This document shows positions 49,800 to 60,584 of a stretch of DNA of 64,000 bases, piece by piece. Where the stretch lies: contig NZ_CP034835.1 in assembly GCF_004014715.1 (NCBI RefSeq), positions 4,432,251-4,496,250 of the forward strand, read 5' to 3'. A program made the position numbers and the translations under genes. The number at the start of each line of letters is the position of its first letter. The first letter of the stretch is position 1. The stretch is from Pseudoalteromonas sp. R3. Lineage in GTDB: Bacteria; Pseudomonadota; Gammaproteobacteria; Enterobacterales; Alteromonadaceae. The notes under the pieces were generated by a model. The model made no database searches. It had not been told where the DNA came from and worked only from the letters and a program-made list of their open reading frames with translations.

Positions 49800-50585
49800 T
49801 TAGGCAACAGCTGCTGCTTGTTTTTCCTGACGGCGGAGCATTTCTCCGGCCAGTGCCAGATAGGCTTTAGCACCACTGGATGCTCTGTCATAGTACATCG
49901 CCGGCGCACCAAAACTTGGGGCTTCAGCAAGGCGCACGTTACGTGGGATCACGGTGCGGTATACTTTTTCGCCAAAATGCTGTTTTAGCTGCTCAGATAC
50001 ATCATTCGCCAGGCGGTTACGCGGATCGTACATAGTGCGCAGGATCCCTTCAATCTGTAAATGTGGATTTACCAGCTTAGATAGCTGCGTAATGGTATCC
50101 ATCAAAGCCGTTAGTCCTTCCAGTGCATAATATTCGCACTGCATAGGCACCATCACAGAATCTGCCGCGGCCATGGCATTGACCGTCAACATATTCAATG
50201 AAGGCGGACAATCTATAAAAATAAAATCATACTGATCCAGCACCGATTCAAGTGCATTACGCAAACGCACTTCACGGGCAAACAATTCCATCAGTTTGAC
50301 TTCAGCCGCGGTAACATCACCGTTGGCGGCAATTAAATGGTATTCACCGGACGTTTCTTTGCTGATCACGTCCTGAATTGGGGTCTCTTCAATTAAAAGA
50401 TCGTAAATGGTTGCCACTTCGCCATATTTGTCAACGCCGCTCCCCATGGTCGCATTGCCTTGCGGATCCAGATCTATCAGCAGGACCTTACGTTTGGTAG
50501 CTGCCATGGAGGCTGCCAGGTTGACCGCAGTGGTGGTTTTCCCCACACCGCCTTTTTGGTTTGCAATCGCAATGACTCTAGCCAC
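49800..50585 (-). CDS. parA: Chromosome partition ATPase ParA
   Basis: 261 residues, Soj type without an N-terminal DNA-binding extension. Deviant Walker A KGGVGKTTTAVNLA at residues 11-24, Walker B DFIFIDCPPSLN. Drives segregation of the ParB-bound origin. Confidence 0.97.
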   Translation of the reverse strand: MARVIAIANQKGGVGKTTTAVNLAASMAATKRKVLLIDLDPQGNATMGSGVDKYGEVATIYDLLIEETPIQDVISKETSGEYHLIAANGDVTAAEVKLMELFAREVRLRNALESVLDQYDFIFIDCPPSLNMLTVNAMAAADSVMVPMQCEYYALEGLTALMDTITQLSKLVNPHLQIEGILRTMYDPRNRLANDVSEQLKQHFGEKVYRTVIPRNVRLAEAPSFGAPAMYYDRASSGAKAYLALAGEMLRRQEKQAAAVA

Positions 50586-50599
50586 TATGTCCTCGAATA

Positions 50600-51220
50600 C
50601 TAGTCTTTTTTCAGAATGATTAAATGACGTTCACCATCCAGCTCGGGAACCTGTAAGCTGATATCACTTTCCAGGGTCACACCGGCGGGCAGGCTATCCA
50701 GTTCCTGCTGCGGAAATTGGCCTTTTAATGCCAAAAAGCGGGCTTCGTCATCGACCAGATGTCCACACCACTGAACCATGTCTTGCAGCGAGGCAAATGC
50801 ACGGCTCAGTACACCGTCTAATTTAACACTTGGTTGATATTCTTCAACACGAGACTGAACTGGTGTGACGTTTTCCAGTCCAAGCGCATGTTTTACCTGA
50901 GTTAAAAAACGTACACGTTTACCAAGGCTGTCGAGCAGGACAAATTGTGTATCAGGCAGGGCAATAGCCAGTACGATCCCGGGTAGTCCCGGTCCGGTGC
51001 CCACATCAATGTAGTTTCTACCACTCAGATGAGGCGCAACCACCAGAGAATCCATGATGTGCTTAACCATCATTTCCTGAGGATCGCGCACTGAAGTCAG
51101 GTTGTAGGCTTTGTTCCATTTGTCGAGCAGCCCGACATAATCGACGAGCTGCTGCTTTTGCTGTTCAGTTAGCGTGATGTCCGTGTGGGCTAACAGGGCT
51201 GTAAGTTGTTCTAATAACAC
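50600..51220 (-). CDS. rsmG: 16S rRNA (guanine527-N7)-methyltransferase RsmG
   Basis: 206 residues. SAM-binding motif [17 protein letters not shown] at about 68-84. Normal size and position between mnmG and parA. Confidence 0.97.
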   Translation of the reverse strand: MLLEQLTALLAHTDITLTEQQKQQLVDYVGLLDKWNKAYNLTSVRDPQEMMVKHIMDSLVVAPHLSGRNYIDVGTGPGLPGIVLAIALPDTQFVLLDSLGKRVRFLTQVKHALGLENVTPVQSRVEEYQPSVKLDGVLSRAFASLQDMVQWCGHLVDDEARFLALKGQFPQQELDSLPAGVTLESDISLQVPELDGERHLIILKKD

Positions 51221-51236
51221 AGTCTTCCGTTTGTTG

Positions 51237-53126
51237 TTACGCAGACTTGCGCAACAACCCTTGCTTTTTCAGATACACTAATAATAGCGAAATCGCAGCA
51301 GGGGTGATACCAGAAATACGAGACGCCTGGCCAATTGTTTGTGGCCTGGCTTCTGAGAGCTTAGCAACCACCTCATTTGACAGACCACTGACCTGACTAT
51401 AATCAAACTCTCCTGGGAGCAAGGTTTCTTCATGGCGCAGCTGTTTGTTGATCTCGTCTTGCTGACGCGCAATATAGCCCGCGTACTTGGTTTGGATCTC
51501 AACCTGTTCCAGCGCCTGAATATTCTCCTGGTCGCTCGCCAGGCCTTCAATCTGCATCAGATCTTTGTAGCTGACTTCCGGACGACGGATCAGATCTTCT
51601 AAACTGGCTTCACGGGTTAATGGCGATTTCAGTAATTCGTTCACCTGCGAAAGCGCCGGGTGATCTTTGTGGATCCAGGTATTGCGCAGTCGTTGCGTTT
51701 CCTGTTCCATCACTTCCAACTTATTGTTGTATGCCGCCCAGCGTTCATCATCAACCAGACCCAGCTCACGCCCTTTCTCTGTCAGGCGCAGATCCGCATT
51801 GTCTTCACGCAACAGCAGACGATATTCAGCTCGGCTGGTAAACATACGATAGGGTTCTTTGGTCCCAAGAGTTGCCAGGTCGTCGATCAAAACACCGGTA
51901 TAGGCCTGATCGCGGCGTGGTGTCCAGGCTTCCTGACCTTTTACTTGCAAGGCCGCATTCATACCTGCTATCAAACCTTGTGCACCGGCTTCTTCATATC
52001 CAGTCGTACCATTGATCTGGCCGGCAAAGAACAGACCATTAATGAATTTGGTTTCCAGAGACTGCTTCAGGTCACGCGGATCGAAGAAATCATACTCAAT
52101 CGCATAACCAGGACGACAAATGTGCGCATTTTCAAAACCCTGGATTGAACGCACAATCTCTAACTGAATATCAAATGGCAGGCTGGTGGAAATGCCGTTC
52201 GGATATAGCTCATAGGAAGTCAGCCCTTCAGGTTCAACAAAGATCTGATGCTTTTCTTTATCCGCAAAGCGGACGATCTTGTCTTCAATAGACGGGCAGT
52301 AACGAGGTCCGATCCCTTCAATCACACCGGCATACATAGGCGAGCGATGCAAGTTATCACGGATCACATCATGGGTTTTCTCGTTGGTATAAGTGATATA
52401 GCAGGGGATCTGTTGTGGATGATCCGACGCTTTACCCATGAACGAAAATACCGGCGTTGGCGTATCACCTGGCTGCGCCTGCATCACTGAAAAGTCTACA
52501 GTACGCGCATCGATACGAGGTGGTGTGCCCGTTTTCAGTCGATCAACGCGGAATGGCAATTCACGTAGACGTTGTGCCAATGCAATAGAAGGGGGATCGC
52601 CAGCACGACCACCTTTGAAGTTCTCCAGACCGATGTGGATCTGACCACCCAAGAAAGTACCCACCGTTAGTACCACTGTTTGTGCACTAAAGCGCAGTCC
52701 CATCTGAGTGACAACACCCTTAACCTGATCCTGCTCAACGATCAGATCATCACACGATTGCTGGAAGATCTTCAGATTATCCTGATTTTGCAAGATCTCC
52801 TGGATCGCCGCTTTATACAGAGCGCGATCCGCCTGAGCACGTGTTGCTCTTACAGCTGGGCCCTTAGAAGAGTTCAAAGTACGGAACTGGATCCCGCCTT
52901 TGTCGATCGCTTTGGCCATTGCGCCACCTAAAGCATCGATCTCTTTTACCAGATGACCTTTTCCGATCCCGCCGATCGCTGGGTTACAGGACATCTGTCC
53001 CAGGGTGTCCATATTGTGTGTTAACAATAAGGTATTCATGCCCATACGTGCTGCAGCCAACGCCGCCTCAGTACCAGCATGACCACCACCAACAACGATA
53101 ACGTCAAAATGTTCGTGATAAATCAT
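51237..53126 (-). CDS. mnmG: tRNA uridine 5-carboxymethylaminomethyl modification protein MnmG
   Basis: 629 residues. FAD-binding [19 protein letters not shown] at the N-terminus, '[20 protein letters not shown]' signature, and the C-terminal helical domain ending in [14 protein letters not shown]. Acts with MnmE on U34 of tRNAs. Its start faces oriC. Confidence 0.98.
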   Translation of the reverse strand: MIYHEHFDVIVVGGGHAGTEAALAAARMGMNTLLLTHNMDTLGQMSCNPAIGGIGKGHLVKEIDALGGAMAKAIDKGGIQFRTLNSSKGPAVRATRAQADRALYKAAIQEILQNQDNLKIFQQSCDDLIVEQDQVKGVVTQMGLRFSAQTVVLTVGTFLGGQIHIGLENFKGGRAGDPPSIALAQRLRELPFRVDRLKTGTPPRIDARTVDFSVMQAQPGDTPTPVFSFMGKASDHPQQIPCYITYTNEKTHDVIRDNLHRSPMYAGVIEGIGPRYCPSIEDKIVRFADKEKHQIFVEPEGLTSYELYPNGISTSLPFDIQLEIVRSIQGFENAHICRPGYAIEYDFFDPRDLKQSLETKFINGLFFAGQINGTTGYEEAGAQGLIAGMNAALQVKGQEAWTPRRDQAYTGVLIDDLATLGTKEPYRMFTSRAEYRLLLREDNADLRLTEKGRELGLVDDERWAAYNNKLEVMEQETQRLRNTWIHKDHPALSQVNELLKSPLTREASLEDLIRRPEVSYKDLMQIEGLASDQENIQALEQVEIQTKYAGYIARQQDEINKQLRHEETLLPGEFDYSQVSGLSNEVVAKLSEARPQTIGQASRISGITPAAISLLLVYLKKQGLLRKSA

Positions 53127-53559
53127 TTACGGGATCCTACTTAAAAACAACCAGCAAATTTCGAAAGGGTGCGTATTCTACCCAGAAAAACGCAGAAGTG
53201 AAACGTTTAAATTTTAATCAGCACAAAAGGATCACTTAATAATATATAAGGATCTTTTTAAAGATCTTTTATTAGATCTTACTATTAGATCGGCCCAGAT
53301 CTGTGAATAACGATGTATTCCTTATTTGATCCAAAGAGTTAGATCAGATCATATGATGTGAATTAGATCGGATCATCACGATGAAAAGCTTTGATCAAAG
53401 TGGCTATTTATTCACAAGGCAAGATCCGATGAAAACTATCCAATGGATAAGTATGCTTAGATCCGCAGTTAGATCAAAGGTTATCCACAATGCGATCTAA
53501 GAAAGGCCTATTTTGTGAATAACTTCTGTGTAAAAGATCTTAATGCAGATCCATATACC
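53127..53559. other. oriC: Chromosomal replication origin oriC (mnmG-mioC intergenic region)
   Basis: About 430 bp with close to twenty GATC sites. Three overlapping AT-rich 13-mer-like units (starting GATCTTTTTAAAG at 53251, GATCTTTTATTAG at 53263, GATCTTACTATTAG at 53275) match the E. coli unwinding-element consensus. DnaA boxes: TGTGAATAA at 53302-53310 and 53514-53522, TTATTCACA at 53408-53416, and TTATCCACA at 53481-53489. Flanking by mnmG and mioC is as in E. coli and Vibrio. Confidence 0.95.
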
Positions 53560-54009
53560 TTACTGCGCTGCCAGGCTCAGCTGCTGTGTTAGCTCTGGTA
53601 ACCAGGCAATGGCTGCATCTTCCGGCAAAGCTTCATCTTGTACATCGACCTTTAATACCGGTAAAAGCTGCTGCGCGCCTTTGTCTGTCAGTAACTGCGC
53701 ACAATTACTGGCGGCCAGGTTATAGGTGTCATAACTTGAGTCGCCAATGCCCACCACGGCAAAGCGAATGTGGCTCAGATCATCATGCTGCGTCAGTTGC
53801 TCTATAAAAGGCAGCAGGTTATCCGGGTAATCACCCGCACCATAAGTGGAAGTAACCACCAGCCAAAGAGGATGCTGACAGGCGTTCAGATCTGGCTGCT
53901 CATGCAGATGTGTGCTGAATTCACTGGCATCGAGTTGCTCGGCAAGCTGCTCTGCGACGTATTCCGCACTGCCCATCTGGCTTCCTATGATGATCTCAAT
54001 ATTGCGCAT
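53560..54009 (-). CDS. mioC: Flavodoxin-like protein MioC
   Basis: 149 residues from MRNIEIIIGSQMGSAEYVAE; the longer frame upstream is not protein-like. FMN-binding loops GSQMGSAE, 'STYGAGDYPDN' and 'VGIGDSSYDT'. Next to oriC and read towards it, as in enteric bacteria. Confidence 0.94.
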   Translation of the reverse strand: MRNIEIIIGSQMGSAEYVAEQLAEQLDASEFSTHLHEQPDLNACQHPLWLVVTSTYGAGDYPDNLLPFIEQLTQHDDLSHIRFAVVGIGDSSYDTYNLAASNCAQLLTDKGAQQLLPVLKVDVQDEALPEDAAIAWLPELTQQLSLAAQ

Positions 54010-54709
54010 GACGCGGTGTACCCTGATTACTGACTTTCGATCTATTCGCGACATCTTAATGACCTCACAACAGAAGTAAAGTATTGATCTGAGTTTGGGA
54101 TAAAAAAATCTTGCCTGATTTGTGTGCAAAGCACTATGCTTTTTAAATAATTAATTAATAAACAATAGGTTAATAAAGTATTCCAGCGGCTAATTCAGTG
54201 AGCTTGTTGTGGATAAGCCGCGTATATCCTGATGTTTTTTGGGGCTATATGATGAGACTAAAACGGCCGCTTAAGTGGCAAAACCGACCTGTTTTTTCGG
54301 CTTGTGGATAGTTTTGGGGGATAAGTCGATCTACAGGTAAAAGTGCATGCAAGTAGAGGATCTATAAACTTTGATCCATATAATAAAATAATCTAAAAAA
54401 TGGCGATCTTTTTTTGGATCACAGCCCGGATCGGACTGTCTTTGATAACCTGCAGCGCCAAAAGGCCGGGTTTAAGGGTCGCGTACGGTGCAGCCGTGTG
54501 CGATTTATGGGCTTACCAGAGTCGATACCGACAGTGACGGAGCGTGTTTATGGTCGTTATTCTTGACTAAAACGGTGTAATTAAATCGGCCAGGCAGCAC
54601 GATATGGCACCCGATCAGCAAAACCAAACAGGGCGAATGTGTGAATAAGGAAAGTGTGACTAGCAGTGGGAGTGGGCGCAGGCCAGAGCGGCACTGCGCT
54701 AATAAACGG
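54010..54709. other. mioC-mnmE intergenic region with extra DnaA boxes
   Basis: About 700 bp with no gene. A perfect DnaA box TGTGGATAA is at 54208-54216, a one-mismatch box (TGTGGATAG) at 54303-54311, and several GATC sites cluster at 54358-54435. It may be part of the extended origin or titrate DnaA. Confidence 0.55.
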
Positions 54710-56074
54710 TTATTTACCGATGCAGAAGGAACTGAAGATCTTACCGAGCAGATCGTCGGAGGTGAATTCACCGGTGATCTCATTGAGATACTGCTGGGTC
54801 AGGCGCAGCTCTTCGGCCAGGATCTCGCCGGCAATGTGCATTTCTAATTGAGTCTGGCCAATTTCCAGGTGCTCTGCGGCACGCTCCAGCGCGTCGAGGT
54901 GACGGCGGCGCGCCATAAAGCCACCTTCGGTTGCACCGGTGAAGCCGATACAGGCTTTAAGGTGTTCACGCAGCAGATCTATGCCATTACTGTCTTTGGC
55001 GCTAAGACGGATCAGGGCATGGCCATGGTCGTGACTGGTGCCTGTGGTTTCACCACTGAGATCGACCTTGTTGCGGATCACTGTGATGTCCATGCCTTGT
55101 GGCAGTTGTTCGATGAATTCTGGCCAGATCCGGGCTGGATCGGTTTCGTCAGTTTCGGTGCCATCGACCATAAATAGCACATGATCGGCTGCGCGGATCT
55201 CTTCCCAGGCGCGCTCAATACCTATTTGTTCGACCTTATCCGGACTGTCGCGCAGGCCTGCGGTATCTATGATGTGCAGCGGCATACCATCAATATGAAT
55301 ATGCTCTCTGAGCACATCCCGGGTGGTGCCGGCAATATCGGTCACAATGGCGGCTTCCCGGCCTGCCAGCGCATTGAGCAGTGATGATTTACCTGCATTT
55401 GGACGACCTGCGATCACCACTTTCATGCCTTCACGCATAATGCTGCCTTGCTTGGCCTGTTGGCGTACCACACTGAGCTGATCTATGATGGCGCTCAGAT
55501 CGCCGGCCACTTTGCCATCGGAAAGAAAGTCGATTTCTTCATCTGGAAAGTCGATTGCGGCCTCAACATACATGCGCAGATGGATCACTTGTTCCACCAG
55601 CGCATTGATGTGTTTAGAAAAATCACCCTGTAGAGAATGCAGAGCGCTTTTAGCCGCCTGTTCACTGGTGGCATTGATCAGATCGGCAATGGCTTCGGCC
55701 TGGGTCAGATCCAACTTGTCATTCATAAAAGCACGCTCGGAAAATTCACCGGGCTTTGCCAGCCGCACACCGTCAATCTGACTGATCTCTTTAAGCAGCA
55801 TGTCCAATACTACCGGGCCGCCGTGGCCTTGCAGCTCCAGCACATCTTCACCGGTAAAAGAGTTCGGGCCTTTAAAGAATAAGGCGATCCCCTGATCGAG
55901 TTGTTCTCCCTGCAGGGTTTGGAATGGCAGATATTCTGCGTAACGGGTTTTCGGGCATCTGCCCAGAATTGTGTGGGCAACTTGTTCGGCCAGAGTACCC
56001 GAAATGCGGATTATGCCGACGCCGCCCCGACCTGGTGCGGTTGCCTGTGCTGCAATGGTGTCTTGTGCGATCAT
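54710..56074 (-). CDS. mnmE: tRNA uridine 5-carboxymethylaminomethyl modification GTPase MnmE
   Basis: 454 residues from [20 protein letters not shown]. Formyl-THF-binding N-domain, GTPase G1 [15 protein letters not shown]3 DTAGLRD, G4 'NKVD', and the C-terminal catalytic CIGK. Partner of MnmG. Confidence 0.98.
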   Translation of the reverse strand: MIAQDTIAAQATAPGRGGVGIIRISGTLAEQVAHTILGRCPKTRYAEYLPFQTLQGEQLDQGIALFFKGPNSFTGEDVLELQGHGGPVVLDMLLKEISQIDGVRLAKPGEFSERAFMNDKLDLTQAEAIADLINATSEQAAKSALHSLQGDFSKHINALVEQVIHLRMYVEAAIDFPDEEIDFLSDGKVAGDLSAIIDQLSVVRQQAKQGSIMREGMKVVIAGRPNAGKSSLLNALAGREAAIVTDIAGTTRDVLREHIHIDGMPLHIIDTAGLRDSPDKVEQIGIERAWEEIRAADHVLFMVDGTETDETDPARIWPEFIEQLPQGMDITVIRNKVDLSGETTGTSHDHGHALIRLSAKDSNGIDLLREHLKACIGFTGATEGGFMARRRHLDALERAAEHLEIGQTQLEMHIAGEILAEELRLTQQYLNEITGEFTSDDLLGKIFSSFCIGK

Positions 56075-56171
56075 GATGACCCTTGAAAGCAAACTCTAAT
56101 TAGCGCTAAGTGTACAGCAAACGCACGCTGTGAGGTATAGTAGAGGCGGTTCAGAGATAAGGATATAGCGT

Positions 56172-58319
56172 GTGGTGGTATTTGCTCAGTATTGTTTTGA
56201 CAGCGACAGCTTGGTATTAAAAAAAGATCAGCAAGTGGTGGTGCTGCGTCCTAAAGTTGCTCAGTTATTACAGTATTTATTGGCCCGACCGCAGCAAGTA
56301 ATATCCCGCGAGGCATTACTGGAGGCCCTGTGGCAACACGGTGAGTTTCGCGATGCTGCATTGACGCAAAGTATGGCGGAGCTGCGCCAGGCACTGGGTG
56401 ATGATGCGCAGCAACCCAGCTTTATCCGTACCATACCGCAGCAGGGTTATCAGTGGATCTGCCCGCTGACACAGCCAAAGCACAACAAGCACAAGGTGCT
56501 ATTGAGTGCGCTGTTAAGTGCCACCTTACTGATTGGTTGCGGTGTTATTGCCCTGTTCACTGAAACAGATCCTGCACCGGTGTCGGCGCAGCTTGCCCAT
56601 CCTGCTTTAACAATTTTGCCTCTGGACAACCAAACCGGGGTCGCCGCCAATGCCTGGTGGGGCTATGCACTGCACGCGGCATTGACGACTCGATTGCAAT
56701 CTGAATACCGTTTGATCCCGGCTGCACAGTTAACACAAGAGGATAATAGCAGGCAGGTTGAGCTCATATTGTCACGTCAGCAACAGCGCTACGTACTAAC
56801 CGTTAATACCGCCCGGCAGCAGGAAAAAATCGTGGTTGAGCAGCTGGATGTGGGATTTAATGAAGTCGCTGAGCAGATCATTGCGGCACTGGCTTTATTG
56901 CCCGATGGTCAAAGTGCTCGTAAGCCGGAGCTGGTCGCGTCGCAAGACTATTATCGCGGACTACAGGCGCTGGATGAGCAGGGCAATAGACTGGCTAAAT
57001 CCTATTTTGAGGCGACCCTTACCCAGGATCCGCAACATCTGGCTGCGCAACTCGAACTGGCGCGCATTGCCTGGCAACAAGGTGAGCTGACTCAGGCGAG
57101 AACCTTATTTGCAGCCATGGATCTGAATGCTGCAGAGCCTGCCATACGGGTGCGCCATTATTTGTACTTGGCTGAGTTTAACAAAGCCCTGGGCGACTAT
57201 GCGCAGGCGCAGACTGCCGTGCAGCATGGGCTGACGCTTGCGCAGCGTCACCAGTTGCTGGAGCAACTGGCCACAGCGTATCAGTTACAGGCCGACCTGT
57301 TCTGGCTCACCCAGCTGTGGGATGCTTACGCCAGGGCGCTGAATTCAGCATACGCGTTAATTGGCAGCCGTGCCCTGGCGTATCGCGACGCACAACAGGC
57401 TTTTTATCTGGCTAATCCGCCCGCCGCCGGGCCCGAAACCAAGCGTTTACTGGACTTAGAACGCAGCAAGCAGGTGCTGGCACAGTCGGTAGCTTTTTAC
57501 CGTCAGTCGCCTCGGCGCAATTTACTGGCGCGGGCTTTATTTGCCTATGGGCAGAACTATCTGGTGCCGGTTGCACAGAGTGAACCGAGCTTATTAGAAG
57601 CGCTGGAGATTGCATCGGAACTGGGTGATGACTACTTGCAAAAGCAAATACTCACTTACCTTGGGTTTTTCTATATTCAGCTACATCAGCGCGACAAGGC
57701 ACAGGCTTATCTGGCACAGGTGGAGCCTGATCCGCAGTTTATTCCTCACTATGAATTACACTGGCTGTTGCGCGGCATGGCCATTATGGATGGTGCACTG
57801 GATCAGGATGGCGCGCCGGGGCTTGCGACTGCCATAGAAACCTTTGAGCAGTTACTGGGCTGGGAGCAGGTATCCACACTCACCGCTGCGCATGCCCAGT
57901 TGATGCTGGGGTGGAGTCTGATAAAGCAAGATGAGCTGGAGCGGGCCGGCGCGTTAGTGACAAGTGCACAGGCGGTGTATCAGCAGCTCAAGTTGGTTGA
58001 GACTGAGGGTTATGCCCGCTACACACGTATGTATATTCATTTACGCCGGGGTGAGGCGAAACAGGCACTGACTTTATTGTCTGCGCCAGAGCAGGCCAGT
58101 CACCTGGAACTGTTATATGGCGCGACTGCGGCTTTTATGGTTCATGATCATGCCTTGTCAAAGCAGTTAAGCGATCAACTGGCCACACGCCCCAATAGTG
58201 CAGCACTGATCAATCAGCTTACCTGGATCAGAGCTGCAATAGTGCCGCCATTTGAGTTGGTGACAGCTGTTATCGACAAACCCTACAGCGTGTATTGTCA
58301 GAGCAACTGGGCCCTATAA
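56172..58319 (+). CDS. Winged-helix / transmembrane / TPR-type regulator
   Basis: 715 residues from a GTG (AAGGA 8 bp upstream). Residues about 5-97 are an OmpR-type winged helix (RPKVAQLLQYLLARPQQVIS, AALTQSMAELRQALGDD, IRTIPQQGYQW). A membrane helix is at 109-129. The periplasmic part begins with 'LAHPALTILPLDNQTG', then TPR-like helical repeats run to the end. It is a CadC-type regulator but with a helical repeat sensor, unlike the propeller type of the peptide loci. It converges with, and overlaps by 6 bp, the thioredoxin-like gene downstream. Confidence 0.88.
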   Translation: MVVFAQYCFDSDSLVLKKDQQVVVLRPKVAQLLQYLLARPQQVISREALLEALWQHGEFRDAALTQSMAELRQALGDDAQQPSFIRTIPQQGYQWICPLTQPKHNKHKVLLSALLSATLLIGCGVIALFTETDPAPVSAQLAHPALTILPLDNQTGVAANAWWGYALHAALTTRLQSEYRLIPAAQLTQEDNSRQVELILSRQQQRYVLTVNTARQQEKIVVEQLDVGFNEVAEQIIAALALLPDGQSARKPELVASQDYYRGLQALDEQGNRLAKSYFEATLTQDPQHLAAQLELARIAWQQGELTQARTLFAAMDLNAAEPAIRVRHYLYLAEFNKALGDYAQAQTAVQHGLTLAQRHQLLEQLATAYQLQADLFWLTQLWDAYARALNSAYALIGSRALAYRDAQQAFYLANPPAAGPETKRLLDLERSKQVLAQSVAFYRQSPRRNLLARALFAYGQNYLVPVAQSEPSLLEALEIASELGDDYLQKQILTYLGFFYIQLHQRDKAQAYLAQVEPDPQFIPHYELHWLLRGMAIMDGALDQDGAPGLATAIETFEQLLGWEQVSTLTAAHAQLMLGWSLIKQDELERAGALVTSAQAVYQQLKLVETEGYARYTRMYIHLRRGEAKQALTLLSAPEQASHLELLYGATAAFMVHDHALSKQLSDQLATRPNSAALINQLTWIRAAIVPPFELVTAVIDKPYSVYCQSNWAL

Positions 58320-59075
58320 AGGAAAAGGCGGCACCTGATTTGCCCGATAGACCACCTTGCCTTGCCTGTTTTGCACTACCCAGTAGGGTAAGTCAGTCAC
58401 CTCAAAGCGCCTGAACAGCTGATTGTGGCTGTCAAAAACGATCTCATGATTAACGTTAAAGCGTTGCTGATAGGCACTGACCTGAGTGTGATCCACATAA
58501 AACGGTTTGATCACGGTGACCACCGGGTAGTCGATCTTGGCTGACAGGTGGTTATTCTGTGCGATCCTGCGCTCACAATTCGGGATATGCTGAAACGGAC
58601 ACAGGCTGTCGCTGAAGAATAACACCCGAAAGCCTGCACCCGGGCTGGCGGGGTTAAAGGGTTGTCCGGACAAGGTTTGAAGCGTTTTATCCTGAGCGGG
58701 CAGGTCTGCGTGTGCTTTAGTTGGGGCCTTGCTTAGCGCCTCCCGTTGGCGTACTTGGTTGCCCTCAACCACCAGCCGATAGGGAGTTTGTCTCACGCCA
58801 TAGCGGATCGCCAGCTGATTGTGGGTGTCTATTTGCAGGCCGTCATAGACCGGAAACAAGGCGGTAAATTGATCCACACTGGGTTTATCTATGTTGATGT
58901 CCGGGTGAAGGAAGCGACGCTCGATATTAGGGTGTGGCTCGGGCAAGGAGGTTTGCTGCACGTACTCATCCCAGAGGGTAATAAATATGTACTCAACCGG
59001 GGCGGCGATTGACTGCTGACTGAGCAAAAACATAGTCAGGCTAAGCAATAGGGTGATCGGGTTGTGTAATTTCAT
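58314..59075 (-). CDS. Periplasmic thioredoxin-like protein (putative)
   Basis: 253 residues with a signal peptide (LLLSLTMFLLSQQSIAA). Two thioredoxin-fold-like strands are suggested by 'YGVRQTPYRLVVEG' and 'FEVTDLPYWVVQNRQGKVVY', each with a cis-Pro-like TP/LP. The possible active-site cysteines (SDSLCPFQHIPNCERR) are eight residues apart, not CxxC, so redox activity is uncertain. It overlaps the next gene by 4 bp. Confidence 0.7.
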   Translation of the reverse strand: MKLHNPITLLLSLTMFLLSQQSIAAPVEYIFITLWDEYVQQTSLPEPHPNIERRFLHPDINIDKPSVDQFTALFPVYDGLQIDTHNQLAIRYGVRQTPYRLVVEGNQVRQREALSKAPTKAHADLPAQDKTLQTLSGQPFNPASPGAGFRVLFFSDSLCPFQHIPNCERRIAQNNHLSAKIDYPVVTVIKPFYVDHTQVSAYQQRFNVNHEIVFDSHNQLFRRFEVTDLPYWVVQNRQGKVVYRANQVPPFPL

Positions 59076-59533
59076 TGCTTGGCTCCTGTCAGTGCCGTCA
59101 GGTGTTGTCTGAGCTCATCGGTGAACAGGGCGCTGCGGTAAATCTCTGTGCCACTGGCATCGAGCAAAATGTGCTGAGGTGTGCCGGTTACCCGGTACTG
59201 GCGGGTAAGGGTGCCTGTTGCATCAAACACCGTGGGAAACTGATAGCCATAGCGGTTTAAATAGGTTTTCACGCCCTCGGCGGTCTGATTAAAGCCCACA
59301 TTGACGGCAATGATCTGATAACTTTCCTTGCTGTTTTCAAAGGCCTGCTGGAGCAGTGGCATCTCTTCTACACAATAGGCGCACCAGGTGGCCCAGAATT
59401 TCAGGTAGGTAACTTTGCCGCTGCTTGAGACTGGCTGATCTGCCAATGTCCTGGCCTGTAAAGGGGGATAAGGCTTTGCCGTGGCCGTGAACGATAGTGC
59501 CAGTAATACGATGCCTGTGAGGAATATCTTCAT
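59072..59533 (-). CDS. TlpA/ResA-like periplasmic thiol-disulfide oxidoreductase
   Basis: 153 residues from MKIFLTGIVLLALSFTATAK (GGAG 6 bp before this ATG). Signal peptide, then the active site WATWCAYCVEEMP. The cis-Pro loop is VTGTPQHILLD. It would receive electrons from the CcdA-like protein upstream. Confidence 0.88.
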   Translation of the reverse strand: MKIFLTGIVLLALSFTATAKPYPPLQARTLADQPVSSSGKVTYLKFWATWCAYCVEEMPLLQQAFENSKESYQIIAVNVGFNQTAEGVKTYLNRYGYQFPTVFDATGTLTRQYRVTGTPQHILLDASGTEIYRSALFTDELRQHLTALTGAKQ

Positions 59534-59560
59534 AATCGTCTCCATAATGGTCTCCTTGCG

Positions 59561-60232
59561 TTATAGCCAGCTCTTGCCGGCCTGAATAAGAAAATATTGC
59601 GCCATGATGAGCAGTAACAGCGCACTGATGGTGGGTACGTAATTGAGCCAGGCACCTGCGCGGGGCAAACGCGTCACCAATTGACTGCTCAGTCCGGCCA
59701 GCAACAGCAGGGTGCTCATACCCAGTGCAAAACTAAATAGCAGTAGTGCACCGAATATCGGCTGTCCGCTGGTGGCCACAAACAGCAGCAAACCACCGAG
59801 CACCGGAGAAGTGCAAGGTGCGGCCACCAGTGCACTGGTCATGCCCATTAGCAGTGCTCCCTGCGAGCCCTGAAATGCAGGGCCCGGTAAGCGCGGAAAA
59901 GTCAACCAGCCTTTATTAACCAGGGCCAGATAAATGAGCAGGTTGGCAAAACCAACCTGTACCCAGGGATTGGAGGCCACTACCCCAAACAGGCTGCCAC
60001 TGTACGCGGCAAGTCCACCCAGCAGGGCATAGACAGCAGCAAAGCCACAGCAATACTGAAGCGGTGCCAGTGCCTGGGTGCGGTATCTGGTCAGTGAAGC
60101 CAGGGTAATGGGCAGCAGAGGATATACGCAGGGCGTAAAGCTGGTCAGTACACCGCTAAATAAGGCCAGTGGTAACAGCCACCAGCTGAGGTGCGATGTG
60201 TTTAATGCGTCTAACAGAGGGGGTTCCAACAT
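59561..60232 (-). CDS. CcdA/DsbD-type membrane electron-transfer protein
   Basis: 223 residues, six predicted membrane helices. The two conserved membrane cysteines are visible in TSFTPCVYPLLP and VAAPCTSPVLGG. It moves reducing power from cytoplasmic thioredoxin to the periplasm, here presumably to the two thioredoxin-like proteins in the same operon (27 bp gap to the next gene). Confidence 0.9.
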   Translation of the reverse strand: MLEPPLLDALNTSHLSWWLLPLALFSGVLTSFTPCVYPLLPITLASLTRYRTQALAPLQYCCGFAAVYALLGGLAAYSGSLFGVVASNPWVQVGFANLLIYLALVNKGWLTFPRLPGPAFQGSQGALLMGMTSALVAAPCTSPVLGGLLLFVATSGQPIFGALLLFSFALGMSTLLLLAGLSSQLVTRLPRAGAWLNYVPTISALLLLIMAQYFLIQAGKSWL

Positions 60233-60356
60233 ACTGTGCTCGCTAAATCGTTAAGATGCAGCGCAGCGTGCTACATGAACCTGAATTTGCCTATCAAAGT
60301 GGCGTAAAATCTGCCTAAAATATTATCAAGATATTGATTTTAATGATTAAGATTAG

Positions 60357-60510
60357 CTGTGAGACTGTGAGACTGTGAGACTGTGAGACTGTGAGACTGT
60401 GAGACTGTGAGACTGTGAGACTGTGAGACTGTGAGACTGTGAGACTGTGAGACTGTGAGACTGTGAGACTGTGAGACTGTGAGACTGTGAGACTGTGAGA
60501 CTGTGAGACT
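60357..60510. repeat. Octanucleotide tandem repeat array, about 19 copies
   Basis: About 154 bp of perfect GAGACTGT units. It lies just beyond the yidC terminator. A second, longer 8-bp array with a different unit is at 16284. Confidence 0.95.
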
Positions 60511-60537
60511 GGCCGTTGGGTGGTAATGGCGGACATA

Positions 60538-60567
60538 AAAAAACGGCCCGAGATGGACCGTTTCTAG
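60538..60567 (-). terminator. Rho-independent terminator after yidC
   Basis: On the minus strand AAACGGTCC-atct-CGGGCCGTTTTTT, 18 bp past the yidC stop; one mismatch near the loop. Confidence 0.8.
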
Positions 60568-60584
60568 TTTATCTGTATTGCGTA

